NCBI GenBank assembly: GCA_026874595.1
Contig: CM049322.1
Coordinates: forward strand, 26,199,400-26,263,399
Origin: Sipunculus nudus
Lineage: Eukaryota > Annelida > Sipuncula > Golfingiida > Sipunculidae
Direction: 5' to 3'
DNA: 64,000 nt
Under the pieces are notes generated by a model, which ran no database searches, was not told the DNA's origin, and was given only the letters and a program-made list of their open reading frames with translations. This document shows, in pieces, positions 1 through 12,465 of the stretch. The position numbers and the translations under genes are program-made. Position 1 is the first letter of the stretch. Each line of letters starts with the position of its first letter.

Positions 1-1548
1 GTTACAAACGTCGTTTTCGCCGAAATCAGCTCGGTTTTCGCTTAATACAAGATCGTGTTTTGTGCAAAAATGCCCGATTTAAATTGCGAAAGAAGCGTTT
101 TAGAAGCTTCATTAGGCCATTTAGACCCTGTTACAAACGTCGTTTTCACCGAAATCAGCTCGGTTTTCGCGTAATACAAGATCGTTTTTGTGCAAAAATG
201 GCCGATTTAAATTGCGAAAGAAGCGTTTTAGAAGCTTCATTAGGCAATTTCGACCCTGTTACAAACGTCGTTTTCGCCGAAAACAGCTCGGTTTTCGCGT
301 AATACAAGATCGTGTTTTGTGCAAAAAATTTCCGATTTAAATTGTGAAAGAAGAATTTACGATGCTTCATTAGTCCATTTAGAACCTGTTACAAACGTCG
401 TTTTCGCCGAAATCAGCTCGGTTTTCGTGTAATACAAGATCGTGGTTTCTGGAAAAATGGCCGATTTAAATTGCAAAAGAAGCGTTTTAGAATCTTCATT
501 GGGCCATTTATAACCTATTACAAACGTCGTTTTCGCCGAAATCAGCTCGGTTTTCGCGTAATACAAGATCGTGTCTTGTGGAAAAATGGCTGAATTAAAT
601 TGCGAAAGAAGTGTTTGAGAAGCTTCATTAGTCCATTTAGAACCTGTTAGAAACGTCGTTTTCGCCGAAATCAGCTCGGTTTTCGTGTAAAACAAGATCG
701 TGTCTTGTGCAAATATGGCCGATTAAAATTGCGAAAGGGTCGTGTTACGAGCTTTATTAAGCCATTTAGAACCTGTTACAAACGTCGTTTTCGCCGAAAT
801 CAGCTCGGTTTTCGCGTAATACAAGATCGTGTTTTGTGCAAAAATGGCCGATTAAAATTGCGAAAGAAGCGTTTTAGAAGCTTCATTAGGCCATTTAGAC
901 CCTCTTACAAACGTCGTTTTCGCCGAAATCAGCTCGGTTTTCGCGTAATACAAGATCGTGTTTTGTGCAAAAATGGCCGATTTAAATTGCGAAAGAAGCG
1001 TTTTAGAAACTTCATGAGGCCATTTAAACCCTGTTACAAACGTCGTTTTCGCCGAAATCAACTCGGTTTTCGCGTAATGCAAGATCGTGTTTTGTGCAAA
1101 AATGGCCGATTTAAATTGCGAAAGAAGCGTTTTAGAAGCTTCATTAGGCCATTTAGACACTGTTACAAACGTCGTTTTCGACGAAATCAGCTCGGTTTTC
1201 GCGTAATACAAGATCGTGTTTTGTGCAAAAATGGCCGAATTAAATTACAAAAGAAGCGTTTTAGAAGCTTCATTAGGCCATTTAGACCCTGTTACAAACG
1301 TCGTTTTCGCCGAAATCAGCTCGGTTTTCGCGTAATACATGATCGTGTTTTGTGCAAAAATGGCCGAATTAAATTGCAAAAGAATCGTTTTAGAAGCTTC
1401 ATTAGGCCATTTAGACCCTGTTACAAACGTCGTTTTCGCCTAAATCAGCTCGGTTTTCGCGTAATACAAGATCGTGTTTTGTGGAAAAATGGCCGATTTA
1501 AATTGCGAAAGAAGCGTTTTAGAAGCTTCATTAGGCCATTTAGACCCT

Positions 1549-1733
1549 GTTACAAACGTCGTTTTCGCCGAAATCAGCTCGGTTTTCGCGTAATACAAGA
1601 TCGTGTTTTGTGCAAAAATCTCCGATTTAATTTGCAAAAGAAGCATTTCAGAAGCTTCATTAGTCCACAAATGGACGATTTTTAAAATGCGAAAGAAGCA
1701 TTTAAATCGGCTTCATTAGTCCATGTAGAACCT
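1549..1733 (+). repeat. Fused monomer junction (185 bp), copy a
   Basis: Two monomers joined by loss of 73 bp. The first stops at TTCATTAGTCCA, and the next begins inside its own sequence at CAAATGGACG. The spacing between monomer starts is 185 bp instead of 258, leaving a 56-bp surplus. It is followed by two divergent monomers with TTTTCCCCGAAATCAGC and CATTTAAATCGGCTTC. Confidence 0.9.
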
Positions 1734-3024
1734 GATACAAACGTCGTTTTCCCCGAAATCAGCTCCGATTTCGCGTAATACAAGATCGTGTTTTGTGAAA
1801 AATGGCTCATTTAAATTGTGAAAGAAGCATTTAAATCGGCTTCATTCGTCCATTTAGAACCTGATAGAAACGTCGTTTTCCCCGAAATCAGCTCGGTTTT
1901 CGCGTAATACAAGATCGTGTTTTGTGCAAAAAATGGCCGATTTAAATTGTGAAAGAAGCATTTAAGAAGCTTCATTAGTCCATTTAGAACCTGTTACAAA
2001 CGTCGTTTTCGCCGAAATCAGCTCGGTTTTCATGTAATACAAGATCGTGGTTTCTGGAAAAATGGCCGATTTAAATTGCGAAAGAAGCGTTTTAGAATCT
2101 TCATTAGGCCATTTATAACCTGTTACAAACGTCGTTTTCGCCGAAATCAGCTCGGTTTTCGCGTAATACAAGATCGTGTTTTGTGGAAAAATGGCTGAAT
2201 TAAATTGCGAAAGAAGTGTTTGAGAAGCTTCATTAGTCCATTTAGAACCTGTTAGAAACGTCGTTTTCGCCGAAATCAGCTCGGTTTTCGTGTAATACAA
2301 GATCGTGTCTTGTGCAAATATGGCCGATTGAAATTGCGAAAGGGTCGTGTTACGAGCTTTATTAAGCCTTTTAGAACCTGTTACAAACGTCGTTTTCGCC
2401 GAAATCAGCACGGTTTTTGCGTAATACAAGATCGTGTTTTGTGCAAAAATGGCCGATTTAAATTGCGAAAGAAGCGTTTTAGAAGCTTCATTAGGCCATT
2501 TAGACCCTGTTACAAACGTCGTTTTCGCCGAAATCAGCTCGGTTTTCGCGTAATACAAGATCGTGTTTTGTGCAAAAATGGCCGATTTTAATTGCGAAAG
2601 AAGCGTTTTAGAAGCTTCATTAGGCCATTTAGACCCTGTTACAAACGTCGTTTTCGCCGAAATCAGCTCGGTTTTCGCGTAATACAAGATCGTGTTTTGT
2701 GCAAAAATGGCCGATTTAAATTGCGATAGAAGCGTTTTAGAAGCTTCATTAGGCCATTTAGACCCTGTTACAAACGTCGTTTTCGCCGAAATCAGCTCGG
2801 TTTTCGCGTAATACAAGATCGTGTTTTGTGCAAAAATGGACTATTTAAATTGCGAAAGAAGCCTTTTAGAAGCTTCATTAGGCTATTTAGACCCTTTTAC
2901 AAACTTCGTTTTCGCCGAAATCAACTCGGTTTTCGCGTAATGCAAGATCGGGTTTTGTGCAAAAATGGCCGATTTAAATTGCGAAAGAAGCGTGTTACAA
3001 GATTTATTAGGTCATTTGGAACCT

Positions 3025-3209
3025 GTTACAAACGTCGTTTTTGCCGAAATCAGCACGGTTTTTGCATAATACAAGGTCGTATTTTGTGCAAAAATGGCCG
3101 AATTAAATTGCAAAAGAAGCATTTCAGAAGCTTCATTAGTCCACAAATGGACGGTTTTTAAAATGCGAAAGAAGCATTTAAATCGGCTTCATTAGTCCAT
3201 GTAGAACCT
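3025..3209 (+). repeat. Fused monomer junction (185 bp), copy b
   Basis: Same breakpoint as at 1549-1733, with TTAGTCCACAAATGGACG at 3137-3154. The monomer before it differs (GTTACAAGATTTATTAGG shortly upstream), so this copy sits in a different neighbourhood. Confidence 0.9.
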
Positions 3210-5402
3210 GATACAAACGTCGTTTTCCCCGAAATCAGCTCCGATTTCGCGTAATACAAGATCGTGTTTTGTGAAAAAAGGCTGATTTAAATTGTGAAAG
3301 AAGCATTTGAATCGGCTTCATTAGTCCATTTAGAACCTGATAGAAACGTCGTTTTCCCCGAAATCAGCTCGGTTTTCGCGTAATACAAGATCGTGTTTTG
3401 TGCAAAAAATTTCCGATTTAAATTGTGAAAGAAGAATTTAAGATGCTTCATTAGTCCATTTAGAACCTGTTACAAACGTCGTTTTCGCCGAAATCAGCTC
3501 GGTTTTAGTGTAATACAAGATCGTGGTTTCTGGGAAAATGGCCGATTTAAATTGCAAAAGAAGCGTTTTAGAATCTTCATTGGGCCATTTATAACCTATT
3601 ACAAACGTCGTTTCCGCCGAAATCAGCTCGGTTTTCGCGTAATACAAGATCGTGTTTTGTGGAAAAATGGCTGAATTAAATTGCGAAAGAAGTGTTTGAG
3701 AAGCTTCATTAGTCCATTTAGAACCTGTTAGAAACGTCGTTTTCGCCGAAATCAGCTCGGTTTTCGTGTAATACAAGATCGTGTCTTGTGCAAATATGGC
3801 CGATTGAAATTGCGAATGGGTCGTGTTACGAGCTTTATTAAGCCATTTAGAACCTGTTACAAACGTCGTTTTCGCCGAAATCAGCTCGGTTTTCGCGTGA
3901 TACAAGATCGTGGTTTCTGGAAAAATGGCCGATTTAAATTGCGAAAGAAGCGTTTTAGAATCTTCATTGGGCCATTTATAACCTGTTACAAACGTCGTTT
4001 TCGCCGAAATCAGCTCGGTTTTCGCGTAATACAAGATCGTGTTTTGTGGAAAAATGGCTGAATTAAATTGCGAAAGAAGTGTTTGAGAAGCTTCATAAGT
4101 CCATTTAGAACCTGTTAGAAACGTCGTTTTCGCCGAAATCAGCTCGGTTTTCGTGAAATACAAGATCGTGTCTTGTGCAAATATGGCCGATTGAAATTGC
4201 GAAAGGGTCGTGTTACGAGCTTTATTAAGCCATTTAGAACCTGTTACAAACGTCGTTTTCGCCGAAATCAGCACGGTTTTTGCGTAACACAAGATCGTGT
4301 TTTGTGCAAAAATGGCCGATTTTAATTGCGAAAGAAGCGTTTTAGAAGCTTCATTAGGCCATTTAGACCCTGTTACAAACGTCGTTTTCGCCGAAATCAA
4401 CTCGGTTTTCGCGTAATGCAAGATCGTGTTTTGCGCAAAAATGGCCGATTTAAATTGCGAAAGAAGCGTTTTAGAAGCTTCATTAGGCCATTTAGACACT
4501 GTTACAAACGTCGTTTTCGCCGAAATCAGCTCGGTTTTTGCGTAATACAAGATCGTGTTTTGTGCAAAAATGGCCGATTTTAATTGCGAAAGAAGCGTTT
4601 TAGAAGCTTCATTAGGCCATTTAGACCCTGTTACAAACGTCGTTTTCGCCGAAATCAGCTCGGTTTTCGCGTAATACAAGATCGTGTTTTGTGCAAAAAT
4701 GGCCGATTTAAATTGCGAAAGAAGCGTTTTAGAAGCTTCATTAGGCCATTTAGACCCTGTTACAAACGTCGTTCTCACCGAAATCAGCTCGGTTTTCGCG
4801 TAATACAAGATCGTTTTTGTGCAAAAATGGCCGATTTAAATTGCGAAAGAAGCGTTTTAGAAGCTTCATTAGGCCATTTAGACCCTGTTACAAACGTCGT
4901 TTTCGCCGAAATCAGCTCGGTTTTCGCGTAATGCAAGATCGTGTTTTGTGCAAAAATGGCCGATTTAAATTGCGAAAGAAGCGTTTTAGAAGCTTCATTA
5001 AGCCATTTAGACCCTGTTACAAACGTCGTTTTCGCCGAAATCAGCTCGGTTTTCGCGTAATACAAGATCGTGTTTTGTGCAAAAATGGCCGATTTAAATT
5101 GCGAAAGAAGCCTTTTAGAAGCTTCATTAGGCCATTTAGACCCTGTTACAAACGTCTTTTTCGCCGAAATCAGCTCGGTTTTCGCGTAATACAAGATCGT
5201 GTTTTGTGCAAAAATGGCCGATTTAAATTGCGAAAGAAGCATTTTAGAAGCTTCATTAGGCCATTTAGACCCTGTTACAAACGTCGTTTTCGCCGAAATC
5301 AACTCGGTTTTCGCGGAATGCAAGATCGTGTTTTGTGCAAAAATGGCCAATTTAAATTGCGAAAGAAGCGTTTTAGTAGCTTCATTAGGCCATTTGGACT
5401 CT

Positions 5403-5587
5403 GTTACAAACGTCGTTTTCGCCGAAATCAGCTCGGTTTTCGCGTAATACAAGATCGTGTTTTGTGGAAAAATGTCCGATTTAAATTGCAAAAGAAGCAT
5501 TTCAGAAGCTTCATTAGTCCACAAATGGCCGATTTTTAAAATGCGAAAAAAGCATTTAAATCGGCTTCATTAGTCCATGTAGAACCT
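5403..5587 (+). repeat. Fused monomer junction (185 bp), copy c
   Basis: Same breakpoint, but reading CACAAATGGCCG instead of CACAAATGGACG, which is closer to the ordinary monomer. It is followed by a TTTTTCCCGAAATCAGC monomer. Confidence 0.9.
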
Positions 5588-8168
5588 GATACAAACGTCG
5601 TTTTTCCCGAAATCAGCTCGGATTTCGCGAAATACAAGATCATGTTTTGTGAAAAATGGCTGATTTAAATTGTGAAAGAAGCATTTAAATCGGCTTCATT
5701 AGTCCATTTAGAACCTGATAGAAACGTCTTTTTCCCCGAAATCAGCTCGGTTTTCGCGTAATACAAGATCGTGTTTTGTGCATAAAATGGCCGATTTAAA
5801 TTGTGAAAAAAGCATTTAAGGAGCTTCATTAGTCCATTTAGAACCTGTTACAAACGTCGTTTTCGCCGAAATCAGCTCGGTTTTCATGTAATACAAGATC
5901 GTGGTTTCTGAAAAAATGGCCTATTTAAATTGCGAAAGAAGCGTTTTAGAATCTTCATTGGGCCATTTATAACCTGTTACAAACGTCGTTTTCGCCGAAA
6001 TCAGCTCGGTTTTCGCGTAATACAAGATCGTGTTTTGTGGAAAAATGGCTGAATTAAATTGCGAAAGAAGTGTTTGAGAAGCTTATTAAGTCCATTTAGA
6101 ACCTGTTAGAAACGTCGTTTTCGCCGAAATCAGCTCGGTTTTCGTGTAATACAAGATCGTGTCTTGTGCGAAAATGGCCGATTGAAATTGCGAAAGGGTC
6201 GTGTTACGAGCTTTATTAAGACATTTAGAACCTGTTACAAACGTCGTTTTCGCCGAAATCAGCACGGTTTTTGCGTAACACAAGATCGTGTTTTGTGCAA
6301 AAATGGCCGATTTAAATTGCGAAAGAAGCGATTTAGAAGCTTCATTAGGCCATTTAGACCCTGTTACAAACGTCGTTTTCGCCGAAATCAACTCGGTTTT
6401 CGCGTAATGCAAGATCGTGTTTTGCGCAAAAATGGCCGATTTAAATTGCGAAAGAAGCGTTTTAGAAGCTTCATTAGGCCATTTAGACACTGTTACAAAC
6501 GTCGTTTTCGCCGAAATCAGCTCGGTTTTTGCGTAATACAAGATCGTGTTTTGTGCAAAAATGGCCGATTTAAATTGCGAAAGAAGCGTTTTAGAAGCTT
6601 CATTAGGCCATTTAGACCCTGTTACAAACGTCGTTTTCGCCGAAATCAGCTCGGTTTTCGCTTAATACAAGATCGTGTTTTGTGCAAAAATGCCCGATTT
6701 AAATTGCGAAAGAAGCGTTTTAGAAGCTTCATTAGGCCATTTAGACCCTGTTACAAACGTCGTTTTCACCGAAATCAGCTCGGTTTTCGCGTAATACAAG
6801 ATCGTTTTTGTGCAAAAATGGCCGATTTAAATTGCGAAAGAAGCGTTTTAGAAGCTTCATTAGGCAATTTCGACCCTGTTACAAACGTCGTTTTCGCCGA
6901 AAACAGCTCGGTTTTCGCGTAATACAAGATCGTGTTTTGTGCAAAAAATTTCCGATTTAAATTGTGAAAGAAGAATTTACGATGCTTCATTAGTCCATTT
7001 AGAACCTGTTACAAACGTCGTTTTCGCCGAAATCAGCTCGGTTTTCGTGTAATACAAGATCGTGGTTTCTGGAAAAATGGCCGATTTAAATTGCAAAAGA
7101 AGCGTTTTAGAATCTTCATTGGGCCATTTATAACCTATTACAAACGTCGTTTTCGCCGAAATCAGCTCGGTTTTCGCGTAATACAAGATCGTGTCTTGTG
7201 GAAAAATGGCTGAATTAAATTGCGAAAGAAGTGTTTGAGAAGCTTCATTAGTCCATTTAGAACCTGTTAGAAACGTCGTTTTCGCCGAAATCAGCTCGGT
7301 TTTCGTGTAAAACAAGATCGTGTCTTGTGCAAATATGGCCGATTAAAATTGCGAAAGGGTCGTGTTACGAGCTTTATTAAGCCATTTAGAACCTGTTACA
7401 AACGTCGTTTTCGCCGAAATCAGCTCGGTTTTCGCGTAATACAAGATCGTGTTTTGTGCAAAAATGGCCGATTAAAATTGCGAAAGAAGCGTTTTAGAAG
7501 CTTCATTAGGCCATTTAGACCCTCTTACAAACGTCGTTTTCGCCGAAATCAGCTCGGTTTTCGCGTAATACAAGATCGTGTTTTGTGCAAAAATGGCCGA
7601 TTTAAATTGCGAAAGAAGCGTTTTAGAAACTTCATGAGGCCATTTAAACCCTGTTACAAACGTCGTTTTCGCCGAAATCAACTCGGTTTTCGCGTAATGC
7701 AAGATCGTGTTTTGTGCAAAAATGGCCGATTTAAATTGCGAAAGAAGCGTTTTAGAAGCTTCATTAGGCCATTTAGACACTGTTACAAACGTCGTTTTCG
7801 ACGAAATCAGCTCGGTTTTCGCGTAATACAAGATCGTGTTTTGTGCAAAAATGGCCGAATTAAATTACAAAAGAAGCGTTTTAGAAGCTTCATTAGGCCA
7901 TTTAGACCCTGTTACAAACGTCGTTTTCGCCGAAATCAGCTCGGTTTTCGCGTAATACATGATCGTGTTTTGTGCAAAAATGGCCGAATTAAATTGCAAA
8001 AGAATCGTTTTAGAAGCTTCATTAGGCCATTTAGACCCTGTTACAAACGTCGTTTTCGCCTAAATCAGCTCGGTTTTCGCGTAATACAAGATCGTGTTTT
8101 GTGGAAAAATGGCCGATTTAAATTGCGAAAGAAGCGTTTTAGAAGCTTCATTAGGCCATTTAGACCCT

Positions 8169-8353
8169 GTTACAAACGTCGTTTTCGCCGAAATCAGCTC
8201 GGTTTTCGCGTAATACAAGATCGTGTTTTGTGCAAAAATCTCCGATTTAATTTGCAAAAGAAGCATTTCAGAAGCTTCATTAGTCCACAAATGGACGATT
8301 TTTAAAATGCGAAAGAAGCATTTAAATCGGCTTCATTAGTCCATGTAGAACCT
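8169..8353 (+). repeat. Fused monomer junction (185 bp), copy a of unit 2
   Basis: The exact counterpart of 1549-1733 at an offset of 6620. Confidence 0.9.
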
Positions 8354-9644
8354 GATACAAACGTCGTTTTCCCCGAAATCAGCTCCGATTTCGCGTAATA
8401 CAAGATCGTGTTTTGTGAAAAATGGCTCATTTAAATTGTGAAAGAAGCATTTAAATCGGCTTCATTCGTCCATTTAGAACCTGATAGAAACGTCGTTTTC
8501 CCCGAAATCAGCTCGGTTTTCGCGTAATACAAGATCGTGTTTTGTGCAAAAAATGGCCGATTTAAATTGTGAAAGAAGCATTTAAGAAGCTTCATTAGTC
8601 CATTTAGAACCTGTTACAAACGTCGTTTTCGCCGAAATCAGCTCGGTTTTCATGTAATACAAGATCGTGGTTTCTGGAAAAATGGCCGATTTAAATTGCG
8701 AAAGAAGCGTTTTAGAATCTTCATTAGGCCATTTATAACCTGTTACAAACGTCGTTTTCGCCGAAATCAGCTCGGTTTTCGCGTAATACAAGATCGTGTT
8801 TTGTGGAAAAATGGCTGAATTAAATTGCGAAAGAAGTGTTTGAGAAGCTTCATTAGTCCATTTAGAACCTGTTAGAAACGTCGTTTTCGCCGAAATCAGC
8901 TCGGTTTTCGTGTAATACAAGATCGTGTCTTGTGCAAATATGGCCGATTGAAATTGCGAAAGGGTCGTGTTACGAGCTTTATTAAGCCTTTTAGAACCTG
9001 TTACAAACGTCGTTTTCGCCGAAATCAGCACGGTTTTTGCGTAATACAAGATCGTGTTTTGTGCAAAAATGGCCGATTTAAATTGCGAAAGAAGCGTTTT
9101 AGAAGCTTCATTAGGCCATTTAGACCCTGTTACAAACGTCGTTTTCGCCGAAATCAGCTCGGTTTTCGCGTAATACAAGATCGTGTTTTGTGCAAAAATG
9201 GCCGATTTTAATTGCGAAAGAAGCGTTTTAGAAGCTTCATTAGGCCATTTAGACCCTGTTACAAACGTCGTTTTCGCCGAAATCAGCTCGGTTTTCGCGT
9301 AATACAAGATCGTGTTTTGTGCAAAAATGGCCGATTTAAATTGCGATAGAAGCGTTTTAGAAGCTTCATTAGGCCATTTAGACCCTGTTACAAACGTCGT
9401 TTTCGCCGAAATCAGCTCGGTTTTCGCGTAATACAAGATCGTGTTTTGTGCAAAAATGGACTATTTAAATTGCGAAAGAAGCCTTTTAGAAGCTTCATTA
9501 GGCTATTTAGACCCTTTTACAAACTTCGTTTTCGCCGAAATCAACTCGGTTTTCGCGTAATGCAAGATCGGGTTTTGTGCAAAAATGGCCGATTTAAATT
9601 GCGAAAGAAGCGTGTTACAAGATTTATTAGGTCATTTGGAACCT

Positions 9645-9829
9645 GTTACAAACGTCGTTTTTGCCGAAATCAGCACGGTTTTTGCATAATACAAGGTCGT
9701 ATTTTGTGCAAAAATGGCCGAATTAAATTGCAAAAGAAGCATTTCAGAAGCTTCATTAGTCCACAAATGGACGGTTTTTAAAATGCGAAAGAAGCATTTA
9801 AATCGGCTTCATTAGTCCATGTAGAACCT
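9645..9829 (+). repeat. Fused monomer junction (185 bp), copy b of unit 2
   Basis: The exact counterpart of 3025-3209 at an offset of 6620. Confidence 0.9.
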
Positions 9830-12280
9830 GATACAAACGTCGTTTTCCCCGAAATCAGCTCCGATTTCGCGTAATACAAGATCGTGTTTTGTGAAAAAAG
9901 GCTGATTTAAATTGTGAAAGAAGCATTTGAATCGGCTTCATTAGTCCATTTAGAACCTGATAGAAACGTCGTTTTCCCCGAAATCAGCTCGGTTTTCGCG
10001 TAATACAAGATCGTGTTTTGTGCAAAAAATTTCCGATTTAAATTGTGAAAGAAGAATTTAAGATGCTTCATTAGTCCATTTAGAACCTGTTACAAACGTC
10101 GTTTTCGCCGAAATCAGCTCGGTTTTAGTGTAATACAAGATCGTGGTTTCTGGGAAAATGGCCGATTTAAATTGCAAAAGAAGCGTTTTAGAATCTTCAT
10201 TGGGCCATTTATAACCTATTACAAACGTCGTTTCCGCCGAAATCAGCTCGGTTTTCGCGTAATACAAGATCGTGTTTTGTGGAAAAATGGCTGAATTAAA
10301 TTGCGAAAGAAGTGTTTGAGAAGCTTCATTAGTCCATTTAGAACCTGTTAGAAACGTCGTTTTCGCCGAAATCAGCTCGGTTTTCGTGTAATACAAGATC
10401 GTGTCTTGTGCAAATATGGCCGATTGAAATTGCGAATGGGTCGTGTTACGAGCTTTATTAAGCCATTTAGAACCTGTTACAAACGTCGTTTTCGCCGAAA
10501 TCAGCTCGGTTTTCGCGTGATACAAGATCGTGGTTTCTGGAAAAATGGCCGATTTAAATTGCGAAAGAAGCGTTTTAGAATCTTCATTGGGCCATTTATA
10601 ACCTGTTACAAACGTCGTTTTCGCCGAAATCAGCTCGGTTTTCGCGTAATACAAGATCGTGTTTTGTGGAAAAATGGCTGAATTAAATTGCGAAAGAAGT
10701 GTTTGAGAAGCTTCATAAGTCCATTTAGAACCTGTTAGAAACGTCGTTTTCGCCGAAATCAGCTCGGTTTTCGTGAAATACAAGATCGTGTCTTGTGCAA
10801 ATATGGCCGATTGAAATTGCGAAAGGGTCGTGTTACGAGCTTTATTAAGCCATTTAGAACCTGTTACAAACGTCGTTTTCGCCGAAATCAGCACGGTTTT
10901 TGCGTAACACAAGATCGTGTTTTGTGCAAAAATGGCCGATTTTAATTGCGAAAGAAGCGTTTTAGAAGCTTCATTAGGCCATTTAGACCCTGTTACAAAC
11001 GTCGTTTTCGCCGAAATCAACTCGGTTTTCGCGTAATGCAAGATCGTGTTTTGCGCAAAAATGGCCGATTTAAATTGCGAAAGAAGCGTTTTAGAAGCTT
11101 CATTAGGCCATTTAGACACTGTTACAAACGTCGTTTTCGCCGAAATCAGCTCGGTTTTTGCGTAATACAAGATCGTGTTTTGTGCAAAAATGGCCGATTT
11201 TAATTGCGAAAGAAGCGTTTTAGAAGCTTCATTAGGCCATTTAGACCCTGTTACAAACGTCGTTTTCGCCGAAATCAGCTCGGTTTTCGCGTAATACAAG
11301 ATCGTGTTTTGTGCAAAAATGGCCGATTTAAATTGCGAAAGAAGCGTTTTAGAAGCTTCATTAGGCCATTTAGACCCTGTTACAAACGTCGTTCTCACCG
11401 AAATCAGCTCGGTTTTCGCGTAATACAAGATCGTTTTTGTGCAAAAATGGCCGATTTAAATTGCGAAAGAAGCGTTTTAGAAGCTTCATTAGGCCATTTA
11501 GACCCTGTTACAAACGTCGTTTTCGCCGAAATCAGCTCGGTTTTCGCGTAATGCAAGATCGTGTTTTGTGCAAAAATGGCCGATTTAAATTGCGAAATAA
11601 GCGTTTTAGAAGCTTCATTAGGCCATTTAGACCCTGTTACAAACGTCGTTTTCGCCGAAATCAGCTCGGTTTTCGCGTAATACAAGATCGTGTTTTGTGC
11701 AAAAATGGCCGAATTAAATTACGAAAGAAGCGTTTTAGAAGCTTCATTAGGCCATTTAGACCCTGTTACAAACGTCTTTTTCGCCGAAATCAGCTCGGTT
11801 TTCGCGTAATACAAGATCGTGTTTTGTGGAAAAGTGGCCGATTTAAATTGCGAAAGAAGCGTTTTAGAAGCTTCATTAGGCCATTTAGACCCTGTTACAA
11901 ACGTCGTTTTCGCCGAAATCAGCTCGGTTTTCGCGTAATACAAGATCGTGTTTTGTGCAAAAATGGCCGATTTAAATTGCGAAAGAAGCCTTTTAGAAGC
12001 TTCATTAGGCCATTTAGACCCTGTTACAAACGTCTTTTTCGCCGAAATCAGCTCGGTTTTCGCGTAATACAAGATCGTGTTTTGTGCAAAAATGGCCGAT
12101 TTAAATTGCGAAAGAAGCATTTTAGAAGCTTCATTAGGCCATTTAGACCCTGTTACAAACGTCGTTTTCGCCGAAATCAACTCGGTTTTCGCGGAATGCA
12201 AGATCGTGTTTTGTGCAAAAATGGCCAATTTAAATTGCGAAAGAAGCGTTTTAGTAGCTTCATTAGGCCATTTGGACTCT

Positions 12281-12465
12281 GTTACAAACGTCGTTTTCGC
12301 CGAAATCAGCTCGGTTTTCGCGTAATACAAGATCGTGTTTTGTGGAAAAATGTCCGATTTAAATTGCAAAAGAAGCATTTCAGAAGCTTCATTAGTCCAC
12401 AAATGGCCGATTTTTAAAATGCGAAAAAAGCATTTAAATCGGCTTCATTAGTCCATGTAGAACCT
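12281..12465 (+). repeat. Fused monomer junction (185 bp), copy c of unit 2
   Basis: The counterpart of 5403-5587 at an offset of 6878, beyond the two extra monomers of unit 2. Confidence 0.9.

Larger units (their letters stand above)
1..6620 (+). repeat. Large satellite unit, copy 1 (6620 bp)
   Basis: The first of two near-identical very large units. It opens with a monomer carrying the rare variant TTCGCTTAATACAAG, which recurs at the same place in the next two copies (starts at 6621 and 13499). It contains three 185-bp fused-monomer junctions (3025-3209, 5403-5587, 1549-1733). Each adds a 56-bp partial monomer, so the length is 50 x 129 + 3 x 56 + 2. The start is set by the window edge, so the true unit boundary could lie elsewhere in phase. 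Confidence 0.9.
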
